From Siphonodentalium dalli (Eukaryota > Mollusca > Scaphopoda > Gadilida > Siphonodentaliidae), in the NCBI GenBank assembly GCA_032622095.1, contig CP136069.1, positions 181,337,122-181,401,121 on the forward strand: a stretch of 64,000 bases of DNA, given 5' to 3'. The notes beneath the pieces were generated by a model. The model was not told where the DNA came from. It saw only the letters and a program-made list of their open reading frames with translations, and made no database searches. This document shows, one piece after another, positions 9,871 to 21,700 of the stretch. Position numbers and translations under genes: made by a program. Positions within the stretch are counted from its first letter, which is position 1. Every line of letters starts with the position of its first letter.

Positions 9871-10604
9871 GTCGAAACATATTGCCAACGGGCCATCACA
9901 CCGACCACCAGTGACTTTTCCAGATATTTGCGATTTTGGTAAATCGAGCTCTGTCCTAACTTATTTGTCAATAGTTTTGGTATTAAAATTACTACATCAT
10001 AGAATGATCATACCATATCTCTACTTGAAACTTGGTGTTCCCTGTCATTTGGAGTCGAATAATTTTTTTTTTTTCATTGAAATATTCAAAAGAATGTCCC
10101 AATTGTGTCAAACTATTTAATCCATATGGTGTAGTTGTTATCTTAAATCACATGTAGAAAGAATTTGACATACATTTTGGACGTTTTGCGAGATATTGGA
10201 TTTTGGCTATTCCGCTCTCCCAAACACGTTTTGGGACCAAAACATGACTCAGATGATGAAAATCTGGCCCGTATAAACACCGTTAGGTGGTTAAAGATGT
10301 CACGAGGCTTCCACAAGTAACGACAACAATAACATACAATTTTATATTATACTAGCAGGTTAGCCCGCCACTGGCGTGGTTGGTCAGAAACATGACATTT
10401 TTGTAATTATTTTAATATTTATTTAATTTTTAAATTTTTTATAATTTAATTGTTTTTTAATTTTTATATTTTTTTAATTTTAAATTGTTTTAATTAAATT
10501 TATTGTTTCTGGCGGAAAAAAATTACCCGATGAAATCCCCCCTTCCTAGGAACGACAGACAACGCATTCTTTTTGTTTTCTTCTTTTTTTTAACCTGCCC
10601 GTAC
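9871..10604. other. no gene; AT-rich, one LINE-like start
   Basis: At 10350-10382 'tactagcaggttagcccgcc' followed by 'actggcgtgg' resembles the conserved start of the LINE-like repeat at 31.6 kb ('actagc..g.tgcccg'). It is followed by a 130-bp tract of A/T homopolymer runs. Otherwise nothing is recognisable. Confidence 0.3.
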
Positions 10605-10830
10605 CCGTCCTAATGTCATGAAATCTCTCTGCATAATATTTCGAGCGATAACATTGCATTGCATTGAAAACAAACGCTTCCCGTCGTGAAATCTCTCTAC
10701 GATAACATTGTATTGAATTGAAAACAAACGCTTCACGTCGTGAAATCTCTCTGCATAATATTTCGAGTCTGCCGTACCCGTCCTAATGTCGTGAAATCTC
10801 TCTGCATAATATTTCGAGCAATAACATTGC
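10605..10830. repeat. complex minisatellite (GTGAAATCTCTCTGCATAAT unit)
   Basis: Four copies of 'gtgaaatctctctgcataat'-type sequence (near 10618, 10686, 10740 and 10793, the second shortened) alternate with two of 'attgaaaacaaacgcttc' and two of 'gtacccgtcctaatgtc'. This is a nested, irregular tandem array rather than a single-period repeat. The 80-codon minus-strand frame with internal repeats ('ERFHD') is its by-product. Confidence 0.7.
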
Positions 10831-11190
10831 ACATATATACGTAGTTCTCAAAATATATATATAGATAATAGCGACTTGGTATAACAGAAGTCTATGTTTT
10901 AAACGACACAAGACCCGTACATAATGTAGACTATCAAGTACTAAACAATGCCATTGTTGCTGTCAAAGTGATTGTTAGTGTCCCTCTGAATCGACCAAAA
11001 AATAGAAAAAATAGATAGACTATTTTATATTTCACAAACTATATATTATATAGCCTGACGGAGATGGCAAGTGTTGGCTAAAAAAATTTATATGTTTGAG
11101 GTCCCCCCTATACCATAATTTTAGCCTTGAACCGCGAATGGAAATGAAGGTTGGTGTCCCGAAAGTCTTTGCAAACGATCTTTAACGATC
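10831..11190. other. no feature recognised
   Basis: AT-rich sequence between the minisatellite and a decayed MITE. No open frame, element ends or RNA gene was seen. Confidence 0.3.
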
Positions 11191-11313
11191 TTAAGGCCTC
11201 GCATATTTAAGAACATACATTGGCCTAACAATATTTACCTTGTAAGCCAGTTCATTCTCTCATATATGCGAGGCTCCCTATGGGATACTCGCATATAAGA
11301 TAATGCACTGGCA
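11191..11313. mobile_element. decayed double-hairpin MITE core (copy 5)
   Basis: 'ggcctcgcatatttaagaac' followed by 'atacattggcctaaca', a short spacer, then 'gccagttcattctctcatat' continuing 'atgcgaggctccctatgggatactcgcatataagataatgcactggc' reproduce the hairpin order of copies 1-4 with many changes. An even more decayed arm is visible at 21830-21880. Confidence 0.6.
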
Positions 11314-11583
11314 CATGATCTTTAAAGCTGCACCAGCGCAGCTTCCGCCACGAAAGGGTTACACGCAGGTTACAAAGACATACACGCAGAAGGAGTTTTT
11401 CAAACTTTGTGGAACATGAATGCAACGTTCAAATTGTTCCCATGCGGTAGATTTATTAAATTACTCAAGGTTATTGCCCAAATTTGGAAATCAAATATTA
11501 TTTAGACATCAGTCATCCCTACCCACTGAAATGAATACCCCAGAAGGTGCTGACGGATGACATGTCTCACATTTACATTGCAG
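11314..11583. other. intronic sequence, no feature
   Basis: Unremarkable sequence leading to the candidate acceptor 'cacatttacattgcag' at 11568-11583. Confidence 0.3.
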
Positions 11584-11619
11584 AAACTGTCAGAAAGAGC
11601 GGCCGCTCCATGGCCACTG
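11584..11619 (+). CDS. candidate second exon (36 nt) of the secreted peptide gene
   Basis: An acceptor (ATTTACATTGCAG) and a strong donor (CTG/GTAAGTAAAT) bracket 36 nt that are GC-rich against AT-rich flanks. In phase 0 they read KLSERAAAPWPL; in phase 1 they read TVRKSGRSMAT with split border codons. Both are open. Thirty-six nt keeps phase, so the next exon is read in whichever frame exon 1 set. Placement rests on splice motifs, composition and position only. A cDNA would decide. Confidence 0.4.
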
Positions 11620-12420
11620 GTAAGTAAATTATGTTTAATAATTTAGATGGAACATTCTGGGTTAGAACTAGCTTCGTCATCGCTGGTCGGCCTATATATC
11701 GGCATAATGCGCCATGCACCTCATCAACTGAGCCGCATGAGGTTTCTCAATGTTACAACACGAAATCCATATTTCGGAATGTAGTGACTCTGAAGCAAAT
11801 TTTACATTATTTTGACTGGGACGATGGGCAAATTCCCAAATAATTTGAAAGAACGTTTGATTCATCCCTAACTTTTACCAAAAAAAAAAAATCAACACTT
11901 TGAAACGACATGCCGGACACCACATTGGTTCGAAATTTAAGAGCAAATATAGGATGAAATTGTTCTGATAGTTTGCTTTATAACGATCATCTAAAAAAAA
12001 TCCTGTGGCAGCCATTATTGACTATAATAATCTCATAACAATAAGCCTATATAAGTGTTCCTATGGCACCAGACGAATAAAACGGCGTCAGCGAACTCAC
12101 CTTTATGGACGGTGTAAACTGTTGTGTAAAGGGACACAAAGGCACTCGAAGTGAGTGAGTGTGCAAAATATAAATAAAAGTCTGTAAAAACCTCACTATT
12201 ATGAAGGACACGAATAAATAAACAAATTTTGTTCTTATATAAATTATAAAAAGTTATCCAATAATGCACTTTCGCGTGTTGAAACCATTGTAAGGTAAAC
12301 AAAACTGTTACAGTGATTTGTCAACATGCTAATCGCGTAGAAAGGTCAAATATTTTATTCCAAATATTATTTTGAGAATATGCTTCAATGCTTAGACCTT
12401 TTACAATTTTTCATTGCTTG
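11620..12420. other. intronic; diverged repeat near 12245-12310
   Basis: 12245-12310 ('aataatgcac...gcgtgttgaaaccat...ggtaaacaaaact') is the inverted relative of 22738-22800 ('agttttgtttac..aacac..gtttcaacacgcaaaagtgtg'), so a dispersed repeat is present. A minus-strand GTGAGT donor at about 12099 is isolated. No gene is supported. Confidence 0.35.
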
Positions 12421-12672
12421 CAAGCCTTGAAATAGGGTGTCTGTCATTTGCAGAATGAGGTCCCCAGAGGGTGAAATTAGTGATGCTACCCGCATAGCGG
12501 GCTAGCATCACCAAATTCACCCTATGTGAACCTCATTCTGCTGAGGTGTAAGCAGAATGAGGTACCCAGAGGATGAATTTGGTGATGCTAGCCCGCTATG
12601 CGGGGTAGCATACTAAATTCACCCTCTGGGGACCTCATTCTGCAAATGACAGACACCCTATTTCAAGGCTTG
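12421..12672. mobile_element. palindromic MITE, 252 bp, 8-bp target duplication (hAT-like)
   Basis: The element starts CAAGCCTTGAAATAGGGTG and ends with the complement. ATTGCTTG flanks it on both sides (12413-12420 and 12673-12680), an exact 8-bp duplication as left by hAT transposases. Each half is itself a hairpin around GATGCTASCCCGC...GCGGGSTAGCATC, with GCAGAATGAGGT occurring at the inner and outer borders, so the element folds as one long stem or as two side-by-side hairpins. Non-autonomous. The superfamily call rests on duplication length only. Confidence 0.8.
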
Positions 12673-12989
12673 ATTGCTTGATGACAGTTGATTTACAGAC
12701 ATTTATAATATTTATTTTATTTTTACGTGAACTCACTGCAAAAGTATTATGTCCCTTTAAAGAAGGTCCGTATGATTTGACTCCATATCCTGAATGTGCG
12801 TCTGTTCGAGACAGTTCAATCATACATTTCTATACTGACCGTTTCACATAAGTTTTCATAATTCTCATAACTCTCATATCGTTATTACATTCCCCAATCT
12901 GCCAGAAACTGAATTCACATCCACATTTTTAAAAGCCATCCTATACCGTGCGGTGTGACTAAACACCGCCCGAACCCCCCCCCCCCCGG

Positions 12990-13290
12990 ACCAACCCGGA
13001 CCGCCCCTGTGGAGTATAGGGGTGATTTTAGTGGCAATATATGTGCAGGTGTGTCATGGAAACCCACACACGCACGGACAGGGGTCGCGATCACACAGAA
13101 GTGTCGCTATTAACCCTCAAAATGCCGGCATCGGCGAATATGTTCGCAGCGAATGAAGCTAACAACCCGGACCGCCCCTGTTGCGTCTGTAGGGGTGATT
13201 TTAATGTCCATATATGTGCGCGGGTGTCAATGAAACCCACATACGCACGGAGTGTGGTCACGGCCAAACAAAAGTGTCGATATTAACCCC
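12990..13290. repeat. tandem duplication, unit ~172 bp
   Basis: 'acccggaccgcccctgt' at about 12994 and 13165 starts two copies. Both continue 'taggggtgattttaRtg...atatatgtgc...gtgtca..gaaacccacaYacgcacgga' and end near 'gtgtcgMtattaaccc'. A C-homopolymer run (about 12976-12987) abuts the first copy. Confidence 0.7.
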
Positions 13291-15850
13291 TAAACTTGCC
13301 GTGTAATGGCGTGCCTCTTTCTTATTGTGTGTTAATTGACATCGTGGACACTCCGATGCACCGTTCTCCTATGGAATCCAGCGACATAATTTATTAGCTT
13401 CCTGTACCATCCCTGGTCAAGTGGTCCATCTAATCTGCTATGATCCTGGTGTCCCTGCTGAATTGCTATGATGCTGGAAGGCAAACTGATGCCGTTACGA
13501 CAAAATACCGATATGTTTTCCAATGTTGTCATTTTCTCGGTGTTTGGCTAATCCGAGCAATTTGAGAACAAATCGTGTCTGTATGAAACATCAAGAACAT
13601 ATGTATTCAATTCAATTCAATAATGATTGCGTTGGTGTTTGCAAAACGGCCTGAATAGCCATCTTGATTATAGTCGAATTGCAACAGATAATGGAACCAG
13701 TATTAACATATTTCGCAATAAATATGTTTTTGAATCTGTTCAGATTATCCGAATACCGCGAAATTGAAAACTTTAGACAAAATGACGGTACTTTTTCTTA
13801 ACAGCATCAGTTTGCCTTAACATGCATCACCATAGAAATTCAGCAGGAACCACCAGCATCATAGCACATTAGCAGGACCTCATAACCAGGGTGTACAAAC
13901 ACCATCGTCATTTTCACTCGAATCTGTTTCCAGAGGCGATATTTCGTGGGAGAACATGATTCAGTAATTTATTACGTGGGGGGGGGGGGGGCGGCGGAGT
14001 TAAACTGCGATTACGCGGATTATAGGTCATTATTGGTTTTGAATTGCACGTGGTCGCCGGTACCAGGTTTAAGGGGGAGACACACGTTTTGCATAAATCC
14101 AGCAAAAAATGGCAAGTGATTTTCAAAATGTATACAATTTTAACAAAATAAAGAAATTACCAAAAAAATATAAAACCAAAAAAAAAAATCTATTGAATGT
14201 AACCATGTAATCATATATATCTCTGTACAAAACCATTCACATCGTCAACAATTAAAGCCTATCTTGTACATAATCTTCAGATTTACTTCACTTATCGTAA
14301 CCCACAACTCTGCACATAAAATTGTCAGAGTCTTCACCTACGCCCGTGCTATGGAATGTAGGGCGGCCCACCCAGAAACAACGAAATAAATAAAACATAC
14401 TGTCTCTGCGCATTTGGCTATAGCAGAATAGCGGTATGATGGCGCATTGAATCACATTGAATCACACGCTCTGCCTTGCGGTTGGTTGTTTTTTCTTTTA
14501 AACAACTAACAAACTAACACTATTTTAAAAATTATAACACGGGCCCCGCTCCTTTTTCAGCGCACTAGATGACACGCTCAGCTCAACCACATATTAAAGG
14601 GACCCACCGGGTCACCCCTCACACCCCATATTAAAGCTCGTGGGCTCTTCCCCAAATAATCCATCCAATCAATTCAATCAAGGAATAACATTAATTCATT
14701 ATGTCCGCTTTTGCCGTGTTCAGACATGACTGTTTTTTTTGTGTGCTATATCTCCAACAACAACAAACCGTGGGGTGAAGGAGAAGATCACTCGATCTTT
14801 TCGACCATCCCGGGCGCTTCGCGCCCATCTACTCACTCACAAGTGATTTTCAACAAAGAGTTTCTCTGGATTTATCTGGCAAACAATCTCGAGTTTTCAT
14901 ATCAGCATCTTCATTGTATATATAATCTGAGCAGTTATCAAGAGACAACAAAAACAACGGAATTTAATACATTTGAGGGGGTGAAAATATTATTTAATTA
15001 TGTTCTCCCTTTCGGTACCAAGAACTGCTAGAATAATTAATAATTTCACACAAAACTGCAATCACCAAATAGCTTATTGCCTTGGCTCCATGAAAGGAGG
15101 CTTCATATCTTTCATAAAGTTGAGTTAGAATTGTAATTGCATAATATAGCATCATACCCCCCATATATTACAATGAAGAATAAAGCAGTCACAAATATTC
15201 CAGTCCAATAGAAAACAGATGTTGATATGCAGTGTGGTCCACTCAAGCAGAGAGTAATCAACTTGAATTAGGCCAGAGTTTTAAGAGATATTGTGGCCAG
15301 CTTTAACTTGATTATGAAAACATGACCCATGCAGATGGGTGGCTTTCCGATAGTGTTTTGTTGTTTCATCAAGTTACCAATCATTTAATTGTACTACATG
15401 TAGATTGCATTCACCATATGCAGTGTCACATATTTATAAACACCCATTTATCCCGACACACATGAACACATTATGCACAGGTGAAGTGAGAGGCGTGGAT
15501 ATATGTGGTCTGGTCTGTGTTGAGGTTGGTCTGTGCTGATGTTATCCAAATAGGAAATCCAGCTGCACCCCATTTGAAGCAGACCGAAATATCCTAGTCT
15601 TAAAATGTCATTTGCGCTCCCACCCCGCTGCAATTGAAATTATCCAACTGATGGCCATTTTAGTCCAAACCCATTGACATAAAGTAGGAACATATTCAAC
15701 TTTTCGTCGAAAAGCAAACCATTTCACACTAAATACTGGTTGGAGTAGCAATATATCAGATCAAATTTGAACCTAGTTTTGCTGTGAAATGTTGTGTCAG
15801 TTATTTATGCGATTTCCAAAAGATCGTATTTGTTTTACTATCGAATCCGG
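13291..15850. other. intronic or intergenic, no gene supported
   Basis: Contains a TTGAA-type tail in minus orientation (13599-13611), a G-run (13979-13991) and AT-rich stretches. The longest frame (14711-15031, 106 codons) has unremarkable composition and no splice or domain support. I see no element ends here. Confidence 0.3.
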
Positions 15851-15854
15851 TTAA

Positions 15855-17362
15855 AATTGCTTCCGGAATCAGGGGGGGGGGTCGGAAAAAATTCCAGGCA
15901 CGTATGATGGGGTGGGTGGGTGTCTCTCGGGTCCGAAAAGCAGTTTTTTCCATGTTCAAAATGTTTTTTCCATTTCTGCTATTGGGTCTTATTTTTATGT
16001 GTTTTGAACAGAAACAGGTCATATATAGATAGTAGCAATGCTATACTATATATAGAGGTTATCAGAAGTTGGATCAGTTGCACAATGGCCAACAATAACC
16101 CAAATTCAACTTGATAGAACAAGAAACTGCGCTATTGATAAAAAATAAAATTTCATCAGGATTCCATCTACTGATACAACAAAATAAGAATAACTATTCA
16201 AAACTCAGCTGAAAATAAGCAATAAAATGAAAGGACACTTGACCATATGTGACTTGGAAATAAAGATATAATAAATAATGGAATAAAATAGACTTTTGAA
16301 AACGTAAAACATAAAATCTTAACATATAAATTGAAGGCCAGCCGGGCCAGCTTGAACAATTTCAAATTGTTTTCCAAGTTAATGTGGATCAGCTTTTAAT
16401 GTTAATCACAGTAACAAAGATTTTATCGTCACTGATATCGTGAGCAAAAAAGAAGTGAGATTGGGCTATCTATCCAAATGTTATTCCCAATTATTACGAA
16501 GCCTAATACTTCAGGCAGTGGCTACCAGCCTGCCATTACACGCTATAACATGTTTCCTCAGTTCTGGTTTCTGAGATGCCCCGAGAAGAGTCATACGGGT
16601 ATATCATGGCTATAATGTTTGGAATAAGCATTATTCTTTGAACTGGGATGAACAGTTGTATTTCCACATGTGTTGTTAAACAATTTGGTTCAAGCAATAA
16701 ATCACATAGCAAATATCAACATATAAAATAATCTGAAATGTGTTGTACCATGTAGTCTGTAGAATACTCAAATCTGATTATGTGACTAGATCATGTGACT
16801 ATATATTATGAAAATGAATGTTAATAAAAACTTTGGCATTCTGCCTATCGCTAGAATTGTGATTATGTTGAAACATTTCTTGATTAATGACACTTATATG
16901 ATAAATTCAAATAGTATCGTTATCTTCATTATGCACTGTTCTATTAAAATATCGCGCAATAAACTATGACAGACGGTTCTCAGACAGTTGCCGCAAACTC
17001 AGTCAAACTCCTGTATTTTGAATTGTTCTTATACAATATTGCGTTTTTATTTCATGGTTCATATATCTTCATGGTTAAAGCCTAATAATGCTGGATAATG
17101 CAGGATAATGCAGGATAATCAGGGATAATGGATAATCAGCTATTTGGTTGCTCAATTGATAATTTTCTCAAATTTAGGGGGGTGGGTGTCCAAAACTGAC
17201 CGGAAAAAAATTCCTGAAATGGAAAAAAAAGGGTGGGTGTCCAAAATTGCCTGGAAAAAAAGGCCGGAAACTGAAGAAATTGGGTGGGTGGGTGGTCCGA
17301 GGCCGGAAAAAAAAAATCATCATACGTGCCTGGAATTTTTTTCCGACCCCCCCCTGCCGGAA
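15855..17362. mobile_element. TIR element ~1.5 kb (GGGGGTCGGAAAAAATT family)
   Basis: The left end (about 15861-15912) reads TCCGG...GGGGGGGTCGGAAAAAATTCCAGGCACGTATGAT. The right end (about 17308-17355) carries the complement, ATCATACGTGCCTGGAATTTTTTTCCGACCCCCCC. Subterminal GGGTGGGTG blocks repeat inside both ends, three times at the right (17180-17290). The interior is AT-rich with no transposase, so it is a non-autonomous copy. A short relative lies at 55625-55905 and a fragment at 4440-4690. The frame at 17144-17515 is made of the subterminal repeats. Confidence 0.65.
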
Positions 17363-17910
17363 TTAGAATTAAAATTTGTCACGTGGCAGTCACCTCACAT
17401 ATGGACAAATCTCACATTCGAACATTTCGTTCTGATTAATTATCTGTATTGGCCTCCAGAGCACAACAGTAACCACAAATCGAATACAAGTGTTTCATTA
17501 ATTTTGCCTCCATAATACAAATACTAATAATAGCTAATTATATTAGCACTCGCACCAATCGTACCAAACATCCAATAGCCAACCTCGTTCTAGCCCGATA
17601 ATCTCTGGAAGGCAATACACATTACGTACCTCAAAACTTATCACCATGTAAATACGTTTGTATCGTCATCTTGATTTCATGTGTGTTGCTATATTGTATT
17701 GGGAGAGGTGCTTCATAAGTTGTAAGAAATTGTGCCCCAGTCCCTTTTGTATATTATGCAAATAAAATATGTTTCAAGTCAAGTCATGACATTTCCAAAT
17801 GTTAAACGATTTAGCCAAAACTCCATGTGTCACCAAGTTTATTTTTGGAATAGAGAATCAATTGAATTTCGCGTGTCTTCGGTGTTCATTCAGCCAGACG
17901 AAACATGGCA
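17363..17910. other. no feature recognised
   Basis: AT-rich sequence between the TIR element and the microsatellite; nothing supportable. Confidence 0.3.
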
Positions 17911-17912
<2 letters not shown>

Positions 17913-17974
<62 letters not shown>

Positions 17975-18006
17975 CCCTCTCTCTCTCTCTCTCTCGCTCT
18001 CTCTCT

Positions 18007-18062
<56 letters not shown>
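17913..18062. repeat. (CT)n microsatellite, ~150 bp
   Basis: A nearly pure TC/CT dinucleotide tract interrupted twice by CCCCCC (about 17971 and 18007) and once by a CG step. Open in several frames (Leu-Ser or Ser-Leu repeats), which explains the overlapping low-complexity frames. Confidence 0.95.
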
Positions 18063-18066
<4 letters not shown>

Positions 18067-18830
18067 TGCCTCTTGCTATCCCTAACACTATCTTCTCCCA
18101 GTTTCCATCCCTAAATCAAACTTAGTGATATATCTCCATTTCTCCTAAAACATTATACAATCCTTTCCCGTCTGATCGATACCCCTCCCTCACTTATTGG
18201 GGAAGGGGCATGTCGCCAAAGAGGAGAATACCTCATATAAGCCCTCGGGCTTGTTGTCTGATCCTCATTTCCATACAGTAACTCTTCTATTTTAGCATAT
18301 GTGTATCATCTGTATATTATGTTATGTTGGATTTGGAAATACAAATATGTTTACACCAAACGTGGCATTCGTGGCACCAAAACCAGCGTGAAAACGTCTA
18401 CATGATTCATCGAACGTATCGCATTCTACAATACATATATATATACAAGTAGAGATATTACATGTATTAGAGCGGGAGTGAACATTGAGTGTAATCATTT
18501 CAACACTATGAAGTTTCCAATAATTAGCAATATCTCCAACTCAAATTGCAATTTCATGTTGATATTTTCACCGAGATGTAATTATAAGTATAATCTCGGT
18601 TCCCTAGTACAGTTACAGTTTAATGCCATCTTACCGATTCACAAACCCTTCATAAATTATGGCTCTGTGAATCCGCACTTTTCCACAAATGCGAAATCCG
18701 ATATTGAATCAGGACTCGGGAGGCAGATGTCAAAATGGAAAAGCATCTCGCTGGGGGATAACATCCTCGTAGTCGCAAGAAAATCGAGATCCATACAATT
18801 CTTCATGCGCGATATACTCCTCTGTTGTAG
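18063..18830. other. intronic sequence before candidate exon 3
   Basis: Contains a 134-codon open frame (18478-18882) starting at GTG and running through the acceptor into the candidate exon. Its composition is unconvincing and no start context or domain is seen, so it is not called. Confidence 0.3.
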
Positions 18831-18928
18831 AACCGGGGAAAACGCAGTTGTACCAGCACCAGCAGCTCGTCGGAGGACATGACCTCATCGACCACTAGCT
18901 CACTTGCTGACTGCACTGAAGATTGATG
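18831..18928 (+). CDS. candidate third exon with the stop codon of the secreted peptide gene
   Basis: A good acceptor (ATACTCCTCTGTTGTAG) and donor (GATG/GTGAGTATC) bound 98 GC-richer nt. In phase 0 the reading is NRGKRSCTSTSSSSEDM continuing with Thr/Ser and two more Cys-containing residues to TGA at 18924-18926; this includes a Gly-Lys-Arg, the usual amidation plus dibasic cleavage signal of peptide precursors. In phase 1 it reads EPGKTQLYQHQQLVGGH and stops at 18893-18895. Both stops lie within 50 nt of the downstream junction, so neither would trigger nonsense decay. The frame depends on the exon 1 donor and is undecided. Confidence 0.4.
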
Positions 18929-19490
18929 GTGAGTATCTCCCGATAAACACACACTACCAAATTCTACCAATCACTCAAACCGGGTGGTTCGTGTTGCTAC
19001 AGCTATACAGGTGATGATGCAGATGGATCATAAAATTCCCTGTCTGTTGGTTTTTACACAATTATAAAAGCTACGATTTCTTTATATGGTTAATATAATA
19101 GCTATTCGTTATTGTTACCAGTGGTAGTTCATTGTGCAAAAAGTCTCCATTGAACTAGTTATAAAACTCTAGGGCTCGTATTCACCAACTGAGTTTATGT
19201 ACATGTATATAGTCCCGGTAGTTTATACTAGGCGGGGCTCAATGCGGAGCTATATATATGATGGCTGTCGATCGGAGATATATAATTATATTGTATCTCA
19301 CGTGACTTACCCGCCTTCTGATTGGCTGATAGCTGTACCCCTATTCCGTGTAGTGTGCGATCGTAAGATGGTCGACACTACACCTGGGCACTTCACACAT
19401 GTAGTCCACTACACACATGTAGTCCCGGCCATATTACGTTTGTGACGTCACGGCTTTGCGCTTGCAGTTGAACACTTGTGTTTCATGCTA
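18929..19490. other. intronic; short direct repeat
   Basis: 'cacacatgtagtc' occurs twice in tandem at 19394-19425. The rest is AT-rich with no supportable feature. Confidence 0.3.
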
Positions 19491-19499
19491 TGTACTCTT

Positions 19500-19920
19500 T
19501 GTAGTACAAATATAGGGACGAATTCCACCTAATATTGTAATGCCCGTGTTTAAAAGACCTGCGAGTCAAATACATAAACAAATATTATTATTGTAGACCA
19601 AACACCATCAAATTAACCGAAAATTTTAACTGTAAACGACGTAAAGCCTTGAAAAACCTTTCTTTATTCATTAGACGGGTCCTGATTTTATTCAAAAACT
19701 CCTGAGGCATTCTACATACGCAATACATCAAAATCCGACTTGTGTACAACCATGGGCTGTTCTCAATCAACTGTTTTATTAAAATATGTGTAATTTTCAC
19801 CGCGCGCCACTTTTGTAATTTGCACAGAAATGATATGCACTGTTCAATTGTATACCACCACGCTCTATTGTGTCATATTTGACGATTTGAGGGAATAAAT
19901 AATTGAATTGAATTGAATTG
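19500..19920 (+). repeat. LINE 3'-end-like fragment with (TTGAA)n tail
   Basis: A plus-strand block ending 'tcatatttgacgatttgagg', then AATAAATAATTGAATTGAATTG (19891-19920, tail of TTGAA units). This is the usual 3' end of CR1/L2-like non-LTR elements. No intact reverse transcriptase remains. The minus-strand 70-codon frame at 19588-19800 is probably antisense to LINE sequence. Confidence 0.45.
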
Positions 19921-21508
19921 CTAAATGATTGAACATTCGATATTGTTTGCGTTATACGGAGTTAGCTGAGTTCACAAAATTTCCAGAATTTTTGGTTTTG
20001 TTGTTCGTACTGTGAGCGGAATCTTTGCGGTCGTTTAATTATAAACGTTATACACAACAGCGCTTCCTTATTTTACTTTGTCTCAATAAGTCGCTTGGCT
20101 ACCGGATGCAAATTTGACAAATTCGCGTCCTTATTTTCGTTTGTTTCTGTACATTTCTAAATGGTAATATTTTCCTTCTTCATTGTGGTCACTTCGTTGT
20201 GATATACCAGGTTGAAATATTTATAATGTGAGTGAACACAGTGAACTTGTCAATTTAATCTTGAACAAGTTGCAAATCAACTTCGAAATGCGAGATTCGT
20301 AAATGAAACAGGCCTCCATATATAGGGCAATATGTCACCAGCTTTGTGTACTTTCCAAGATGCTTGTTGATAACACACGCTGTTCGATGCAATATAATGA
20401 ATAGAGCATGTCTTGTAGTTGACTACGCCAACTTAGTGCCCGCGGTGGGAGTGACGTAGTTTCCCAAACTCCATGCAGGGTTGACCTCCCTTGACGAATC
20501 GGTAAGACCGCTGCTACCGGCGAAATTTTACCCACATTTGGTGGACTTCCGCGATATTAAGATATATACTAAACGAACAGAGCAACATGCTGCCCTTGTT
20601 AAGCACACAAAATATCGAACCAAATGTGTGTACATTTTGAACCGTAAGTTTGAAATGTCTCACTAAAACCGAAGAACTATATTTCGAAACGGTGTGATTC
20701 GGTTCTCCGATTATGTTATCAGCACAAAAGTCTATTCGCACGTGTACGATAGTGTCACAAATCGCACGGCAAGTCTGTAACAAGAGTTCTAATTTGCTGC
20801 CATTTTGAATTGTAGCTTGCGAAAATCGTCAACAAAACTATCGCTCTGATTTTCCATTCGGTCATTATGTTCAGTGCGGGAATTGTTCTCAATGCACATA
20901 GAAAATTGGACTTTGGAGCGCTCGGGTTTCGCCATTTTTGCTGGAAAACCCCATGCTAAATATAGAAACACAGACTAGTACACAGCCGGTGACAGAGTCA
21001 GAAAGGAAGTATGACTGGTGCGCTCTAGTAGAGGTTGGTAGTTGCCAACGCGAAGCGGAGGTTACTACAACACTCCCAAGCGGCACTAAATTATCAACTC
21101 CAAGTCATGCTCAATTCATTAAATAGTTTATTAGATAATATAGTACATTTATATCGGTGGAAAAATACATGCATATCTGTATAATAAATTTATATTATCC
21201 GGGCGAAGCCATGGTCATGTTGGTCCTCTTCTTGGCAACGCCCAGGTATATTATAACCACTGCACTCCTATACTCTCCAAAATCACTTACTGTATCTCAA
21301 GTTTTGCTAGTGTTCCTAGATCAGGATGCAAACTATGAATTATGTGAATTGGTTAGAATTTCATGTTATTGTATCGTGAATTGTGGTGGAAGGGTTAAGA
21401 ATTATTTTTCTTAATTTATTTACCAACATTATGTTGAATTATTTCTTTATGGATTCAATTATCCAGTAATTATGACCTTCACGTATATTGAACACTTGTC
21501 TTTTTCAG
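19921..21508. other. intronic, no gene supported
   Basis: Several overlapping short frames on both strands (20335-21126) but none with domain, splice or codon support. The end of the block carries the acceptor 'cacttgtctttttcag' at 21493-21508. Confidence 0.3.
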
Positions 21509-21700
21509 AGGAAATGTGGTCTGGAGATTTGGAAGTTAATTGGTGACCGGTAGCATCATGTGCTTATCAACGAAGACTCAGATTTGCCATCAATGTATTG
21601 AACTAACTACCTCACATGATGAAGACCCAATACTACCATCAATGTATTAGACTAACTACATCACCATTAGAATGAAATAAATTCCTCATCTCAAATATTG
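21509..21700 (+). other. candidate 3' untranslated exon with poly(A) signal
   Basis: It begins after a strong pyrimidine-rich acceptor (TTGTCTTTTTCAG) and contains AATAAA at 21676-21681, followed by a T/GT-rich stretch from 21699. Within it 'ccatcaatgtattRRactaactac' is tandemly duplicated (about 21580-21655). As the last exon of the peptide gene it would be wholly untranslated, since both candidate stops lie in exon 3. Confidence 0.4.

Noticed and set aside
17732-18125. Three overlapping Leu/Ser-repeat frames
   Set aside because: Pure product of the (CT)n microsatellite.
18478-18882. 134-codon plus-strand frame
   Set aside because: It begins at GTG in AT-rich sequence and crosses a better-supported intron/exon border at 18831.
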